This document shows positions 36,761 through 47,682 of a DNA stretch of 64,000 bases, piece by piece; positions within the stretch are counted from its first letter, which is position 1, and each line of letters begins with the position of its first letter. Source of the DNA: Halioglobus japonicus. Lineage in GTDB: Bacteria > Pseudomonadota > Gammaproteobacteria > Pseudomonadales > Halieaceae. Location of the stretch: positions 1 through 64,000 of the forward strand of contig CACSIL010000007.1 in NCBI GenBank assembly GCA_902705825.1. The letters run 5' to 3'. Position numbers and translations under genes: made by a program. The notes under the pieces are model-generated. The model was not told the origin of the DNA and made no database searches. It saw nothing but the letters and a program-made list of their open reading frames with translations.

Positions 36761-37519
36761 ATGACAGAAACAATTCTTTACAGCCGCACTGACCATGTTG
36801 GCTGCCTCACGTTGAACAACCCCAAGCGACACAACTCTCTAGGGCGGGAACAGTTGGAGGGTATTCGAGCCGTGCTTGATGAGGTAGCTGCTGACCCACA
36901 AGTGCGTGTACTCATCGTCACAGGAGCTGGTGATAAGACCTTCTGCGCTGGAGCAGCACTGCAGGAGCTGAGCAGTGGCGAAATCGGTGATGATGCCTTT
37001 CAGAAGATGACGGCCCAGGTTGCTGATCTGGCCATCCCCACTATCTGTGCCTTGAATGGCAACGTCTTCGGCGGTGGCGTGGAGCTGGCCGTGAGCTGTG
37101 ATTTTCGAGTGGGAATAGACGGTTGTCGCATGCGTGTCCCGGCTGCGTCTATCGGCTTGTGTTATCCACTTTCTGGTATCAACCGCTTTATTGAATGTCT
37201 GGGCGTTAACTTGACGAAGCGAATACTGGTGGCTTCAGAAGAGTTTCATGCAGATGCGCTACATGACATCGGTTTTCTGGATCATCTGGTCCCGGCACAG
37301 GAATTGGCAAGTTTTGCACGCGGTTACGCCGAACACATTGCAGGTCTCGCGCCATTATCGGTTCAGTCAATGAAGCGAATTTTGCGGCAAGCCGCAGCGG
37401 GAGCGGTGGACCAGGAGTTGGCGGCAGAACTGGCGACAAAATGCCTGCAATCTAATGATCTTCAGGAAGGTTTTGCTGCCAAGCGAGAGAAACGTACCCC
37501 CAGTTTTGATGGACGATGA
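36761..37519 (+). CDS. Enoyl-CoA hydratase/isomerase family protein
   Basis: The 252-residue crotonase-fold protein has LNNPKRHNSLGREQLEGI near the start, the oxyanion blocks AGAALQEL and GNVFGGGVELAVSCDFRVG, and ASIGLCYPLSG in the region where the catalytic glutamates lie. Position-by-position the second catalytic glutamate seems absent (SIGL in place of an E-containing EI/PEI block), so activity may be isomerase or another crotonase reaction. The start is the ATG at 36761 with an AAGAG site; eight codons upstream are open but unlikely. Confidence 0.85.
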   Translation: MTETILYSRTDHVGCLTLNNPKRHNSLGREQLEGIRAVLDEVAADPQVRVLIVTGAGDKTFCAGAALQELSSGEIGDDAFQKMTAQVADLAIPTICALNGNVFGGGVELAVSCDFRVGIDGCRMRVPAASIGLCYPLSGINRFIECLGVNLTKRILVASEEFHADALHDIGFLDHLVPAQELASFARGYAEHIAGLAPLSVQSMKRILRQAAAGAVDQELAAELATKCLQSNDLQEGFAAKREKRTPSFDGR

Positions 37520-37524
37520 ACGCA

Positions 37525-38427
37525 CTAGTATGCAGGTGCCAGAGGGCCATGGCACCTGAGTTGACGATCAATTGCCATCCAGGGCAGGCCAATCTTCTCC
37601 AGCCATTTGATGCCCGTGGCTTCAGTTTTCAGGCGCGCTATGCTGGCAGCACTGCAGGCAGTGAGGCAGTTTTCGGCAATTACCGTAACACCGAGAAGAC
37701 CGGGGATGGGCTGGCCGTCAATTGGGCTTAACGCGCGACCAAAGCGCTCTCCGTTGTGAAGCGATGCCTTTTCAAAATCACCGCGTACTGCAAAGCCCTG
37801 ATGGTTCACTTTGAGTCGAACAATTGCCGCCCGGGAACCTTTAGGGATTCGTACACCCGTCAGCCAGTTGGCCCCGTCAGGTTGTTTGCCGATGGTTGTC
37901 GCATCCTGGCCCATTTCGATATAGGCATTGCTGACACCACGTTTCAGCAGCAGTTTACGTAGTGAATCCAGCGCATAGGGTCGCACGCAGCTATTAAGGT
38001 CTATCAACATACCTTTGGCTTCCAGATGTGCCCCCTCATCTGTTATTGCAAGATTGCCCCAACCGACCAGCTTGAGCATACGGTGGAGCTGTTCAGGGGA
38101 GGCCGTTAGGACGCCATTGCTATCGTAGCAGTCTTGCAAAATTCGGGTAGTGGGATCAAACAGGTGATTGCTTTCCTTCCAAAGTGCGCTGACAAACGCA
38201 AACAGGCTGCGGGTCTCTGCATCAAGTGGCACAGTGCAGCCCGTTCCGGCGCCCTGGTTGAGTCGGCTGGTGATGCTGTCAAACTGGTAAGAGCAGAATT
38301 TTTGCTCCAGTCGCAGCAACTCCGCTTGGCAAAGTGATAGCAGTTCTTCTCCTCTGTTATCGCTGTTCGCGACTACCAGATGACAAGCGCTGCCAAAAGC
38401 CGTCAGGCGTATTTCACGTATCTCCAC
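37525..38427 (-). CDS. ApbE-like protein with eroded active site
   Basis: The 300-residue protein follows the ApbE (FAD:protein FMN transferase) layout from FCSYQFDSITSRLN and SNHLFDPTTRIL to VTVIAENCLTACSAAS. Functional ApbE has a DLGGIAKGYAVD-type block, here DLNSCVRPYALD; a HIIDPRTG-type block, here RALSPIDG; and a magnesium-binding ADA-type aspartate, here TACSA. So the key lysine and metal aspartate appear lost. There is no lipoprotein signal either, unusual for ApbE. It may bind flavin without transferring it, or be a decaying gene. The start is GTG with a weak ribosome site. Confidence 0.72.
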   Translation of the reverse strand: MEIREIRLTAFGSACHLVVANSDNRGEELLSLCQAELLRLEQKFCSYQFDSITSRLNQGAGTGCTVPLDAETRSLFAFVSALWKESNHLFDPTTRILQDCYDSNGVLTASPEQLHRMLKLVGWGNLAITDEGAHLEAKGMLIDLNSCVRPYALDSLRKLLLKRGVSNAYIEMGQDATTIGKQPDGANWLTGVRIPKGSRAAIVRLKVNHQGFAVRGDFEKASLHNGERFGRALSPIDGQPIPGLLGVTVIAENCLTACSAASIARLKTEATGIKWLEKIGLPWMAIDRQLRCHGPLAPAY

Positions 38428-38466
38428 TATCTGCAGCCAGTATTCACTATTCTGAGAGTTATCGCT

Positions 38467-38486
38467 GCCGAAATGTCGATTTCGGC
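38467..38486. repeat. Hairpin between the sensor kinase gene and the ApbE-like gene
   Basis: GCCGAAAT, loop GTCG, ATTTCGGC give an 8-base stem about 90 bases after the stop of the sensor kinase gene. It could mark the end of that transcript, but no T-run follows on the minus strand, so intrinsic termination is not shown. Confidence 0.4.
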
Positions 38487-38575
38487 GTTAACAGGTTTAT
38501 CCAGCGCCATAGAAAGATAATGTAACATCGAGAAAGCCGCGGTGACTAGTAGGTAATAGAGTGTTCTTGGAGGGG

Positions 38576-41500
38576 CTAGGTCTCATCAATATAGGGGATA
38601 GTGATTGTTACTCGCGTGCCTGACTCTCCGGAGAACTCAAGAGTTCCGTCAAATTTGGCGACAATGGAGCCTACGATATAGATACCGGACCCTTCTTCAG
38701 CAAGCTCTTCAATGTTTTCAGGAACGCCTATTCCGCTATCAATGAAGACCAGCTCGAGAATACTTTCAGAGGAATCCTCATCTGTCATGAGAGATAGTGA
38801 CACCTGAATATAGTTGGCCGGCGAATTCAGTTCAAAAGCATGTTGAACACTATTCTCCAGCAGCTCGTAAATGACAATTGCAATATGAGATGCCAGCTCG
38901 GCCGGCATGGCCATAGGTGAAACCTGGTTGATGGTTATTATTGTTTCGGGGTTCACTGGTGCAGATTTGAGTAAATCTGCAAAAATACTGTCAGTGTACT
39001 TCTGCAGATTGGCAACCGGAGTGCCTGCTTGAAAGCTGAGGAAATCCTCGAGACTGGACAGCGCTGATATACGCTTGATGCTGCTTTCTGTAACGCTCGA
39101 TTTCAGTTCATCTGTCAGGTTGATGCCTCGAGAAGAGATGTAGTCGCTTACCAGAGATAAGGTCGTCAAACTGTGCTGATAGGAAGAAAAAACGATTTCA
39201 TCCTGAATCTCCATCTGCTCCTGCAGATCGTCATCGGCCCGATTTTCCGTTTCGAACATTTCCTGGGCGACTTCTACTGATCTCCTCTCGATTGCATAGC
39301 TGCGATAAATGCGCAGTGAACCCCAATAGAGGATCATTAATCCGACACAGTATATTAGATATGCCCACCACGTACTCCAGGGGGCCGGGAGCATCTCGAC
39401 ATCCAGGGTGATGCCCTCTTGATTCCATATTCCTGCAGAATTAGCGCCCTGTACTCGCAGAACATAGCCGTTTGCTGGCAGGTTGGTGTAAGTCGCCGTG
39501 TTTCTTGTGCCGTTCTCTATCCATTCACTATCGAAACCTTCGAGTTTGTAGCGATACTGATTTTTCTCTGCATCGATAAAGTCGAGTACACTAAACTGAA
39601 AAGTAACCGAGTGATCTCTGTGCGTTAACTGCAAAGATTCTAGTTTGGAGAGCTCTCCCAAATGTCGGCTGCCCTGGCCTGGCAATTTAATATCGGTTAG
39701 CCTCATGGGCGATGGAGCATCATTGATCTCGACTAGCGTTGGATCGAATCTGTTGTATCCGTTCATGCCGCCAAAGTAGATAAGGCCTGATTGGCTGGTG
39801 AAGGATGCGCCAAGCGTGTAATCATTTCCTTGCAATCCATCTGCTGTAGTAAATCGTTTCACCAGTTTCCCTGTCGGGTCAAGTTTGACGATCCCGCTTT
39901 CTGTTGAACACCATACGCCTCCCTCCGAGTCAATTTCGATACCATAGATAGTTGAGTTTCTGAGAGGGGCTTGGATGCCAAATGGTTCAACTTTAACCTT
40001 GTCTTTTAACTGATTTTCTCGAGACCAAAGGAAAAGACCATGGTCTTTGGTTCCAATTAATATGTCATCATTTGACGTTTGAGCAAATGAGTATAGAGTT
40101 GGGCGCTTTTTACCTAGCCCAAATTTGAGTGATACCCTTTGATATTTCCCTTTGTGCGATTCGTACCGGTATAGCCTGCTCCCAGACACAGCTAGGAGTA
40201 TTCCCGTAGTTGATTGAAAGATGCCTGATATGGAGCTCTCGGGAAGCGTCCCTTCCAAAAAATAGGAAATGGTCTCGTTGCCATTGATCCGAAAAAGGCC
40301 TTTGTCATACGTTGCTATAAGCAGTGTTCCACTTTCGTCCTCGACCAATATTTGTCTAATTGCACCAGGGCTTTTGTTGCTGGACAATTTACGCATCTTG
40401 AGTTGGCCTGGAGTTGTGTCAATTATTTTTACTCCATCTTGAATCAACCCGAGCCACAATTGATCTTTCGTTGCTGCGATAGTGGCTACTCGTTGATCTA
40501 AGCTGATTGGCTGCGCTGATTCTTCAAATCTAGAATGCCTTTTTGTCTTTTTATCATAAAGATATAGCCCATCGTATGTGCCAACCCAAAAGCGACGCTC
40601 ATGGTCCTCCTCGAAAGACAAAATGTCGTTGTTAATCTCGCTATTTTTTGCATTGAATAACTCGAACGGAACAAAGGACAGCATGTCTAGCCCATCGATA
40701 GTTCCGATCCAGACATATTTTTCATCTTGGAATAGAGTGTAGATATTTGGATTCGAAAGCTCATCACCTCTACTTCCTAAGTCCTCGAAGCTTGAAAGAC
40801 TTTTGTCAGAAAGATACAGGCCTCTATCTGTGCCGATGATCAACACGTCTTCATGCATGAGGAATTTTGAAATATATGCCTGATTGCTTTCACCTAATCC
40901 AGTGCTTTTTACTGTGGTTGCGGACGTCATGTCCCAAATTAATATTCTTCCATTGTCTGTACCAACCAACAAACGACTCTCCGTTAGAAGTTCTATCGCT
41001 GCTATTTTGGAGTCCACCGAAAGGCCTAGCATAGGAAGAGTGAAAGTTTCAAAAGACTGTTCTGCGATGATGAGGCGTACGATACCTTGATCTCCTGCAA
41101 CCCATATATTTCCTGAAGTATCTTCCAAAATATCTCGCGGCGTGCCAATAATATCTGGAACTTCCAACGTCGCAATCCAGTTCGAAACAGTATCTGATAC
41201 AGGGTTGTAGAGCCCTAGGTGGCTTCTATTAAGTAACCATATGCTGCCATTTTCTGACAACAGTAAGCGAACAAACTTTGTCTCCTTGTCAGGAGTATTT
41301 GTTGCGATAGTTAGGAATGTTGAAGAATCGCGATCCCATTTCAGGACAGAGCCGTTGGACGTCGCAACATATAGATTTTCGTCTATATCTTCTGCTATAT
41401 CCTTAATCTCGGAGTCAGGTATTCGATGTTCGTTAGCTTTGTTGGAATTGAATACGGTGAGATTGGCCCCGTCATATCGATGCAGTCCTTGTTGCGTGCC

Positions 41501-41662
41501 AATCCATAAGGTTCCCTTACTGTCGCGGTGTATAGCGGAAACCGTTGGTTGCTGTAGTAAGTCGGATAGACGTGATTTCGTTATTCTGGGTTGTGCGGAA
41601 AAAGCAATGCAGGAAAAACTTAGAAATAATAAGGTACATACAATGCTATAACTGCGTGTCAT
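38576..41662 (-). CDS. Beta-propeller sensor histidine kinase (no receiver)
   Basis: The 1028-residue protein has a signal peptide, about thirteen reg_prop blades of the WIGT..GL..YD type (about 30-640), a Y_Y_Y domain (about 680-750), one membrane helix (about 757-780) and a cytoplasmic kinase. The kinase has a HisKA_2-like dimerisation helix with candidate phospho-histidine H830 (SYQHSLTTL) and an ATPase domain with YELLENSVQHAF, DSGIGVPENIE and GSGIYIVGSI. There is no receiver, HPt or DNA-binding domain, unlike the hybrid receptors of Bacteroidetes. It is followed upstream by a related, larger hybrid kinase. The ligand is unknown; reg_prop receptors often sense oligosaccharides. It is richer in A+T than the core genes. 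Confidence 0.9.
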   Translation of the reverse strand: MTRSYSIVCTLLFLSFSCIAFSAQPRITKSRLSDLLQQPTVSAIHRDSKGTLWIGTQQGLHRYDGANLTVFNSNKANEHRIPDSEIKDIAEDIDENLYVATSNGSVLKWDRDSSTFLTIATNTPDKETKFVRLLLSENGSIWLLNRSHLGLYNPVSDTVSNWIATLEVPDIIGTPRDILEDTSGNIWVAGDQGIVRLIIAEQSFETFTLPMLGLSVDSKIAAIELLTESRLLVGTDNGRILIWDMTSATTVKSTGLGESNQAYISKFLMHEDVLIIGTDRGLYLSDKSLSSFEDLGSRGDELSNPNIYTLFQDEKYVWIGTIDGLDMLSFVPFELFNAKNSEINNDILSFEEDHERRFWVGTYDGLYLYDKKTKRHSRFEESAQPISLDQRVATIAATKDQLWLGLIQDGVKIIDTTPGQLKMRKLSSNKSPGAIRQILVEDESGTLLIATYDKGLFRINGNETISYFLEGTLPESSISGIFQSTTGILLAVSGSRLYRYESHKGKYQRVSLKFGLGKKRPTLYSFAQTSNDDILIGTKDHGLFLWSRENQLKDKVKVEPFGIQAPLRNSTIYGIEIDSEGGVWCSTESGIVKLDPTGKLVKRFTTADGLQGNDYTLGASFTSQSGLIYFGGMNGYNRFDPTLVEINDAPSPMRLTDIKLPGQGSRHLGELSKLESLQLTHRDHSVTFQFSVLDFIDAEKNQYRYKLEGFDSEWIENGTRNTATYTNLPANGYVLRVQGANSAGIWNQEGITLDVEMLPAPWSTWWAYLIYCVGLMILYWGSLRIYRSYAIERRSVEVAQEMFETENRADDDLQEQMEIQDEIVFSSYQHSLTTLSLVSDYISSRGINLTDELKSSVTESSIKRISALSSLEDFLSFQAGTPVANLQKYTDSIFADLLKSAPVNPETIITINQVSPMAMPAELASHIAIVIYELLENSVQHAFELNSPANYIQVSLSLMTDEDSSESILELVFIDSGIGVPENIEELAEEGSGIYIVGSIVAKFDGTLEFSGESGTRVTITIPYIDET

Positions 41663-41825
41663 CAGTTTCTATTGACACGTATTTGGCGGAAATTCTAAGC
41701 TCATTTCCGATAAGAAAAAATTTAGCACTTGGGCTTTCCTCGAAATTGATTGATCTTGTATTTGTGCCCCATTTGTCAAAACTGTAGTGTACGTAACATG
41801 CTGAATTCCTGAACCTTAGAGTCTC

Positions 41826-44800
41826 CTAGCTTGTCATGTCTAGATTGAAGTCAACAAGAAATTCCTGATAAGCTATCACGAGTTCATTTACTGCATCAGA
41901 CAATCCAGTGAATTCGTTTTCTCTACCCTGTTTTTCAATATGTGCGCTGATTGTTCGAACCTTTTCTGCACCTATATTTGCACTCATCGATTTTATAGCA
42001 TGGGCTGTGCGGTAAACGGAGATACTGTCCTCAGCTTGAAGGTCTCGTTCTATATCACGAAGTTTTTCTTCCATTTGTTCAACGTATCCTTGAAAAATAG
42101 CAGGCAGTAACGCTTTTCCGGTTTGTCGTTCTATTTCCCTAATACTCTCGATCGCTGCGAGGTTTAACACCTCGGACTCAGTCTGGTCTATGTTGGGGTT
42201 AATTGCCCTATTGTGAGTTTTTAAATCAGGTTGAGTTATCGATTTACTGTCGAAGGGAGTGAGTTGTAGGTGTTTGTCTATGGTCTTCTGTATATCTGAA
42301 ATCGAAAATGGTTTTGTCAGGTAACCATCCATACCCGCTTCACGGCACCGATCTTTGTCTTCCATATCTGATCCCGCAGTTAGAGCAATTATTGGAATAC
42401 GTACTGTATTCTTCTCCAACTCCATTCTACGTATCATTTTGGTAGCAGTATATCCGTCTATAACTGGCATTTGACAGTCCATGAATATAAGCGAGTAATC
42501 CCCTGAATTGTACTTTTCTATTGCAATCTGACCATTGCTTGCAATTTCTATTTCGTGGCCTAGCATGCCGATTATCTCCACGATAATTTGTTGGTTTGTA
42601 ATGACATCCTCGGCAACTAAAATCTTCTTCGGTGAGTAAGTGGTTATAGCGGTATCCGTTTCTACCTCTGCAGGCACACCAGTTTGATCAAATTTTTCGC
42701 GTAGCACATCCTGCAGGGCATTTGATGTAATGGGTTTAGATATGGCCGTCCAGCCTGGAAACGCCACTAATGGCTCTGTGTCAATCAGGGGGGTTAAGTA
42801 AATACAGGCTCGGGCTTGGGCCGTGCTTAATCTCGTTTCGAGCTCAGGAGAAAGTGTGTTGCTATCGTAATCAATTACAAGTATATCCATCTGCAAGCTT
42901 GAATCGCCGCCGATATCCTCCTGTACGATCGGCACAGATTTTACGCCCAGGCGCGATAGGTGGCTGGACGTCATCTGGTAAATATAAGTGTTGGAGGTGA
43001 GAATTCCAGCCGTCAAAGAGCTCTGTGACCAAGGTGATGGCTCACTGTGTGGGTCAAAGTCCATTGGAATAGATAATGTTATCTTCGTGCCTTCCCCCGG
43101 CGCAGAATAAATTGCGATATCGCCGCCCATAATGTCGATGTAATGCCGAGATATAGTTAAGCCCAGCCCCGTTCCTCCATATTCTCTGGTAGTGCTGGTA
43201 TCTGCTTGGGTAAATGGCTCGAAAACACGTTGCTGCGTTTCCTCGTCCATGCCAATACCTTCGTCTTCCACACAGATATGAACAAGCGTCTTCCCGAAAC
43301 TATTTGGGTTAAACTTCGGTTCAACGCGAATATTGATATTTCCGTTGTGCGTGAACTTTATTGAGTTACTAATTAGGTTCATTACTACTTGGCGAATCTT
43401 TGTAGGGTCGCCTATCAATGTGTTTGGGGTTTGCGGGTGGCAGATATTGTTCAGTTGTAGTCCTTTTCGACTGGCTGGCTCTCCTTGTAGATAGCAGATT
43501 TCATCGATTAGCTCAGTTAGATTAAATTCAATTTGCTCTAACTCAACTTTAGACGCCTCAACTTTTGAAAAATCCAAAATCTCGTTGATAAGGTTCAAAA
43601 GTGACTCCCCACTGTTGCGAGCGGCGAGTGCAAACTGCTGCTGTTGGCCGTTAAGAGTGGTATGCAGAAGCAACTCGGTCATACCTATAATGCCATGCAT
43701 TGGTGTACGAATTTCATGGCTCATGGTGGCCAGGAATTCTGATTTGGCTTTGGTAGCCTCAACCGCCACTTCTCTTGCCTCTTCAAGGTCGCGGGTTCGT
43801 TCCTCTACTCGGCTTTCCAGTTCTCTCTGTCGAAGTAAGGAAACTCGTCTTTGTTCAGCCTGTCGGTAAAAGTACAATGCGATCATGGCGATAGCCAGCA
43901 CGGTATAAGCCGCATAGGCCAGTGGACTTAACCAGGGAGGTGGTGCAACTACCACGGGTATGCTGAGCGCATCCCAGTTCCACGTGCCATCTGGGGTGGC
44001 TGCTGCCAGCTTGAGATTGTATGTGCCAGGAGGAAGGGTAGTGAATGATGCAATCCGTGCGTCTGGGGATACCACCCAATCTGGATTCACTCCTTCTAGC
44101 TTATATGCATAATTTATAAGGTCGGGGTTGGAGAAATCAGCTGCAAAAAACTCTACGGAAAGCATTCTGTCCTGATATCCAAGGTCTATAGATTTCAGGG
44201 CATGGTAAGGTACTTGGAATTCGCGCCTTACGTTCATTACCTTCACTTGTGATATTGCCACTTGCGGTGGGATTCTGTCGGAGGATAGCAAGTCTGGATT
44301 GATCGTATTGAAACCCTTTATTCCGCCAAAGTAGATGACACCTGTACTCGATGCATAAGATGCACCTAAATTAAATTCCGTCGACTGTAATCCATCTCTA
44401 ACGCCGTACTGGTGCGAAACTAGCGTTTGAGGGTCTAGACTAGTGATTCCCTTACTATGAGAAACCCAAAGTCTGCCATTGTCGTCGCCATGTATGCCGT
44501 AAATGTTCCAGCTCGGCAGTGAAATATTGTCCGAATAGTGTATGAAGTTCGGTCTGGATTCCAGTCTGTCTCGTATTGGCCAACGATTTAGTCCGCCACC
44601 TAGCGTGCCAATCCATAGATTGCGTTCAGTATCTTCATAAAAGCTCCATACAATATTGCTGGACAAACTATTTGAATCCCCTCGCTGGGTGAAATATCTA
44701 TCGAATTTGTTAGTATCTGGGTGGAAGCGATTTAACCCATTTTCTGTACCAACCCAGACTGAACCAGCTGAGTCTTCATAGATTGCGAGAACCATATCGT

Positions 44801-46328
44801 TACTGATCGTCGATTGGTCCGTTCTGTCGCTTTTCAAATTTAGAAATTGGTTACTTTCTTCTAAAAAAATACTCAGTCCACCTCCGTAGGTGCCGATCAA
44901 AAGTTGCCCGGTTGTCAGTCGGAGAATTGAAGTGATTCCATTCGCTCCTACGCTAGATTCATCGAGTGGGTTGTGCCGATAGACAGTAACCTCGTTTAGA
45001 TCGATACTGAGTTTGTTTACTCCACCATTATAGGTTCCTATCCAAAGCGTCTCATCATCATCATTGAATAAGCTCATCACTATTGGGCTGGAGATGGAAG
45101 GCAGGGTTGACTCGTTAATCCACTCAAATGATGCAGATCCAGAGCTAAGTTTATTTAGGCCATTATCTGTTCCTACCCAGAGTGTCCCGTCAGAATTTTC
45201 GGTAAATGCATTTACCGAGTCATTCGAGAGGTTGCTGGTTGAATGGTCAAATTTTTGAAAATGAGTTTTCATACCGGAGGCTAGTCCTGAACTAGTTCCA
45301 ATCCAGTACTTCCCCTCTCGAGTTTGATTGACGGTGATAATGGCATCATTGGGAAGATCTGTGTTCTCGCTGTTGTAGTGAATGAAACCACTTATTGCGG
45401 GAGAAAAAAGATTCAATCCTTCTGATGTGGCTATCCAAATATCGCCATTTGAGTCTTCGAAGATGTCTGACGTTTGGTTAGATGACAATGAACTATCGTC
45501 AGACTCAGAATGAGTGAAATTTGTCGCTCTATTAGTAACGGGGTTATATACGCTTATGCCTCTGTTCGCAGAGGAGACCCATATGTTTCCTTTTCTGTCA
45601 GTAATAAGTCGGTATAACCTTCCTGAAACTATGGAATCTGGTGCTTCTGCTTTATGCGTAAAAGAGTCAATTTGGCCGCTTGAAGGCATTACACGTAGCA
45701 TTCCGCTAGTTTCCGTCGCTACCCATATGGCGCCATCTATAGTTTGCGTAAAATCCTTAACCTCCCCCATGAAAGGGATGTCGGGTGCACCTGATATATA
45801 GTGGTGAAAAGTAAGATTATTTGGATCGAAGGAGCTGAATCCATTGGAGTAACCTAGCCACATTAGGCCGTCTTTGTCGCAAAATATGGTTAGAATGTCA
45901 TTCGAATATGGGGTGTCATGGTCATTAGGGTCTGCATAAATTGTTTCAAAACCGTTCAATATCGAATTATAGGATGCTAAACCTCCGCCTAGTGTAGACA
46001 GCCAGAGAACACCATTCTTGTCTTCAGCGATCTGAGTTACTATGTTGGTTGGAAGCGAATTCGGATCATTTGACGAGTACCTATAGTTCTCTAGCTCATG
46101 ACCGGTGTATCTGTTTAAGCCTTCTTGAGATACAAACCAAACGGCGCCTCTAGAATCCTGGAATACCTGCCCTACAGATTGTTGTGTTAATTCATCAGAA
46201 ATGACTGAGCGATGAAGGTCCAGATTAACAAATGCTAGATCTGCACCATAAACCCCCGTCCCCCCGCAAAGAAGGACAGCGACAACAAATGCCCAAGCGC
46301 TCAAAGATTTGCGATTTTTTGTGAACAT
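41826..46328 (-). CDS. Beta-propeller hybrid sensor kinase with receiver and HPt domains
   Basis: The 1500-residue protein starts with a signal peptide, then about fourteen reg_prop blades, which would fill two seven-bladed propellers, then a Y_Y_Y domain and a membrane helix near 815. Cytoplasmic domains in order are a coiled linker; HisKA with H871 ([11 protein letters not shown]); HATPase with [16 protein letters not shown] and [12 protein letters not shown]; a degenerate receiver-like segment; a true receiver with D1284 ([12 protein letters not shown]); and HPt with H1443 ([13 protein letters not shown]). This is a complete four-step phosphorelay, so the output must be a separate protein, which is not in the window. 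The start was set at ATG 46328 and not the upstream TTG. It is divergent from two glycosyltransferase genes. Confidence 0.92.
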   Translation of the reverse strand: MFTKNRKSLSAWAFVVAVLLCGGTGVYGADLAFVNLDLHRSVISDELTQQSVGQVFQDSRGAVWFVSQEGLNRYTGHELENYRYSSNDPNSLPTNIVTQIAEDKNGVLWLSTLGGGLASYNSILNGFETIYADPNDHDTPYSNDILTIFCDKDGLMWLGYSNGFSSFDPNNLTFHHYISGAPDIPFMGEVKDFTQTIDGAIWVATETSGMLRVMPSSGQIDSFTHKAEAPDSIVSGRLYRLITDRKGNIWVSSANRGISVYNPVTNRATNFTHSESDDSSLSSNQTSDIFEDSNGDIWIATSEGLNLFSPAISGFIHYNSENTDLPNDAIITVNQTREGKYWIGTSSGLASGMKTHFQKFDHSTSNLSNDSVNAFTENSDGTLWVGTDNGLNKLSSGSASFEWINESTLPSISSPIVMSLFNDDDETLWIGTYNGGVNKLSIDLNEVTVYRHNPLDESSVGANGITSILRLTTGQLLIGTYGGGLSIFLEESNQFLNLKSDRTDQSTISNDMVLAIYEDSAGSVWVGTENGLNRFHPDTNKFDRYFTQRGDSNSLSSNIVWSFYEDTERNLWIGTLGGGLNRWPIRDRLESRPNFIHYSDNISLPSWNIYGIHGDDNGRLWVSHSKGITSLDPQTLVSHQYGVRDGLQSTEFNLGASYASSTGVIYFGGIKGFNTINPDLLSSDRIPPQVAISQVKVMNVRREFQVPYHALKSIDLGYQDRMLSVEFFAADFSNPDLINYAYKLEGVNPDWVVSPDARIASFTTLPPGTYNLKLAAATPDGTWNWDALSIPVVVAPPPWLSPLAYAAYTVLAIAMIALYFYRQAEQRRVSLLRQRELESRVEERTRDLEEAREVAVEATKAKSEFLATMSHEIRTPMHGIIGMTELLLHTTLNGQQQQFALAARNSGESLLNLINEILDFSKVEASKVELEQIEFNLTELIDEICYLQGEPASRKGLQLNNICHPQTPNTLIGDPTKIRQVVMNLISNSIKFTHNGNINIRVEPKFNPNSFGKTLVHICVEDEGIGMDEETQQRVFEPFTQADTSTTREYGGTGLGLTISRHYIDIMGGDIAIYSAPGEGTKITLSIPMDFDPHSEPSPWSQSSLTAGILTSNTYIYQMTSSHLSRLGVKSVPIVQEDIGGDSSLQMDILVIDYDSNTLSPELETRLSTAQARACIYLTPLIDTEPLVAFPGWTAISKPITSNALQDVLREKFDQTGVPAEVETDTAITTYSPKKILVAEDVITNQQIIVEIIGMLGHEIEIASNGQIAIEKYNSGDYSLIFMDCQMPVIDGYTATKMIRRMELEKNTVRIPIIALTAGSDMEDKDRCREAGMDGYLTKPFSISDIQKTIDKHLQLTPFDSKSITQPDLKTHNRAINPNIDQTESEVLNLAAIESIREIERQTGKALLPAIFQGYVEQMEEKLRDIERDLQAEDSISVYRTAHAIKSMSANIGAEKVRTISAHIEKQGRENEFTGLSDAVNELVIAYQEFLVDFNLDMTS

Positions 46329-46606
46329 TGCGCTCAACTCTACTGGATATGCGTGCTCTTAGCTAGAAAGAGGTCGACATTTCCGCTTATAATTCAGTGA
46401 CATAACTCTACAGTGTTGATTTATTATATACGGAGCTTGGCGGCTTCTTAGCTCCTCCCTGACCCGCAGAATACTATATGCTTTTGTTTTTGATTGGCAG
46501 CCTCATCCGGGTGTCTTTACATCTGGCAACTAGGTTTTTTGCTTTAACATTTATCGCCTCAAAAGCGAGACAACTCGCATTGGCAAGGTTGCTACAGGAT
46601 AACTAA

Positions 46607-47530
46607 ATGAAATTATCTGTCATTCTTATTTCCTACGATATGGCACGAGAGATTCCGCGTACCCTGCAAAGTCTGGCGCGAGATTATCAGCATGGCGCGC
46701 AGGATCTGTCTTACGAGGTGTTATTGGTTGACAATGGCTCTCCGGTGCCGCTGAGCGAGGCGAGCTGGTCGGGTATTGATGTTCCCGTGCGATTGATTCA
46801 GCTGCGCAATGCGTCTCCATCGCCAGCGCAAGCGATAAATATAGCACTGCAGCAGGCGCAGGGTGAAATAATATGCCTGATGATAGATGGCGCCCATATT
46901 CTGACCCCCGGTGTGTTCCAGATGGCGCTATCCGGATACCGGGCGTTTGGCAATGCAGTGGTGGCGATTCGATATTTCTACCTGGGTATGGATGAGCAAA
47001 CAGTCTCGGTTGCGCGCGGGTATGATAAAGAGGCTGAAGACAAGCTGCTGGAGCGAATTCAGTGGCCGCAAGATGGCTACCGTCTATATGAAATCGGCAC
47101 TCCGCTGCGTTCCGGGGCGAAGCAGCTTGCGTGGTTTAACAGGGTGTTTGAGTCCAACTGTTTATTTTTGACCAAGTCGCTTTTCACGAGTCTGGGTGGC
47201 GTGGAAGAAGGTTTCGACTATCCGGGTGGAGGCTTTGTCAATCTGGATACGTTCAAGCGTGCGGTTGAGTCCCCGGGAGTTACACCAATCCAGATTATAG
47301 GCGAGGGCAGCTTCCACCAGTTACACGGTGGGACTACCACTAATGGAGAAGCAGACAAGCGGGACGGGCTGCTGGACAAGTATCGAGAACAGTATGTGCA
47401 GATACGGGGTCACAGCGAGTTGGTGGCCAAGGGGTCATTTATCTATATGGGCCACATGCCTACGGTGGCATCAAATATTACTGCGGTGGAGCGCCGTCGA
47501 GCCAGGCTTGCCGGCAAACTGGTCGACTAG
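46607..47530 (+). CDS. Family 2 glycosyltransferase (first tandem copy)
   Basis: The 307-residue protein has the GT-A fold opening KLSVILISYDMAREIPRTLQSL, then VDNGSP and the conserved position of the DXD motif, here LMIDGAHILTPGVF, so only one acidic residue plus histidine is in the usual metal site. GEGSFHQLHGGTTTN near residue 235-250 is strongly conserved with the second copy and may form the acceptor site. No membrane helix is seen, so it acts in the cytoplasm or at the inner face of the membrane. The sugar and acceptor are unknown. It has an AGGAT ribosome site and is divergent from the hybrid kinase. Confidence 0.85.
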   Translation: MKLSVILISYDMAREIPRTLQSLARDYQHGAQDLSYEVLLVDNGSPVPLSEASWSGIDVPVRLIQLRNASPSPAQAINIALQQAQGEIICLMIDGAHILTPGVFQMALSGYRAFGNAVVAIRYFYLGMDEQTVSVARGYDKEAEDKLLERIQWPQDGYRLYEIGTPLRSGAKQLAWFNRVFESNCLFLTKSLFTSLGGVEEGFDYPGGGFVNLDTFKRAVESPGVTPIQIIGEGSFHQLHGGTTTNGEADKRDGLLDKYREQYVQIRGHSELVAKGSFIYMGHMPTVASNITAVERRRARLAGKLVD

Positions 47531-47682
47531 CGTGGAGCGGAAGCTGAGGATTTTTGTCGGATGATTTACCTTCGACACTAGTCAGGCTTTTTGCCAATCA
47601 AAGCGCGTATCAACTATTATGTGCGCCACATTAATTCTGCTATCTGTGCCTGTGTTTTGGCGCTTCACTATCTGAGATATCA

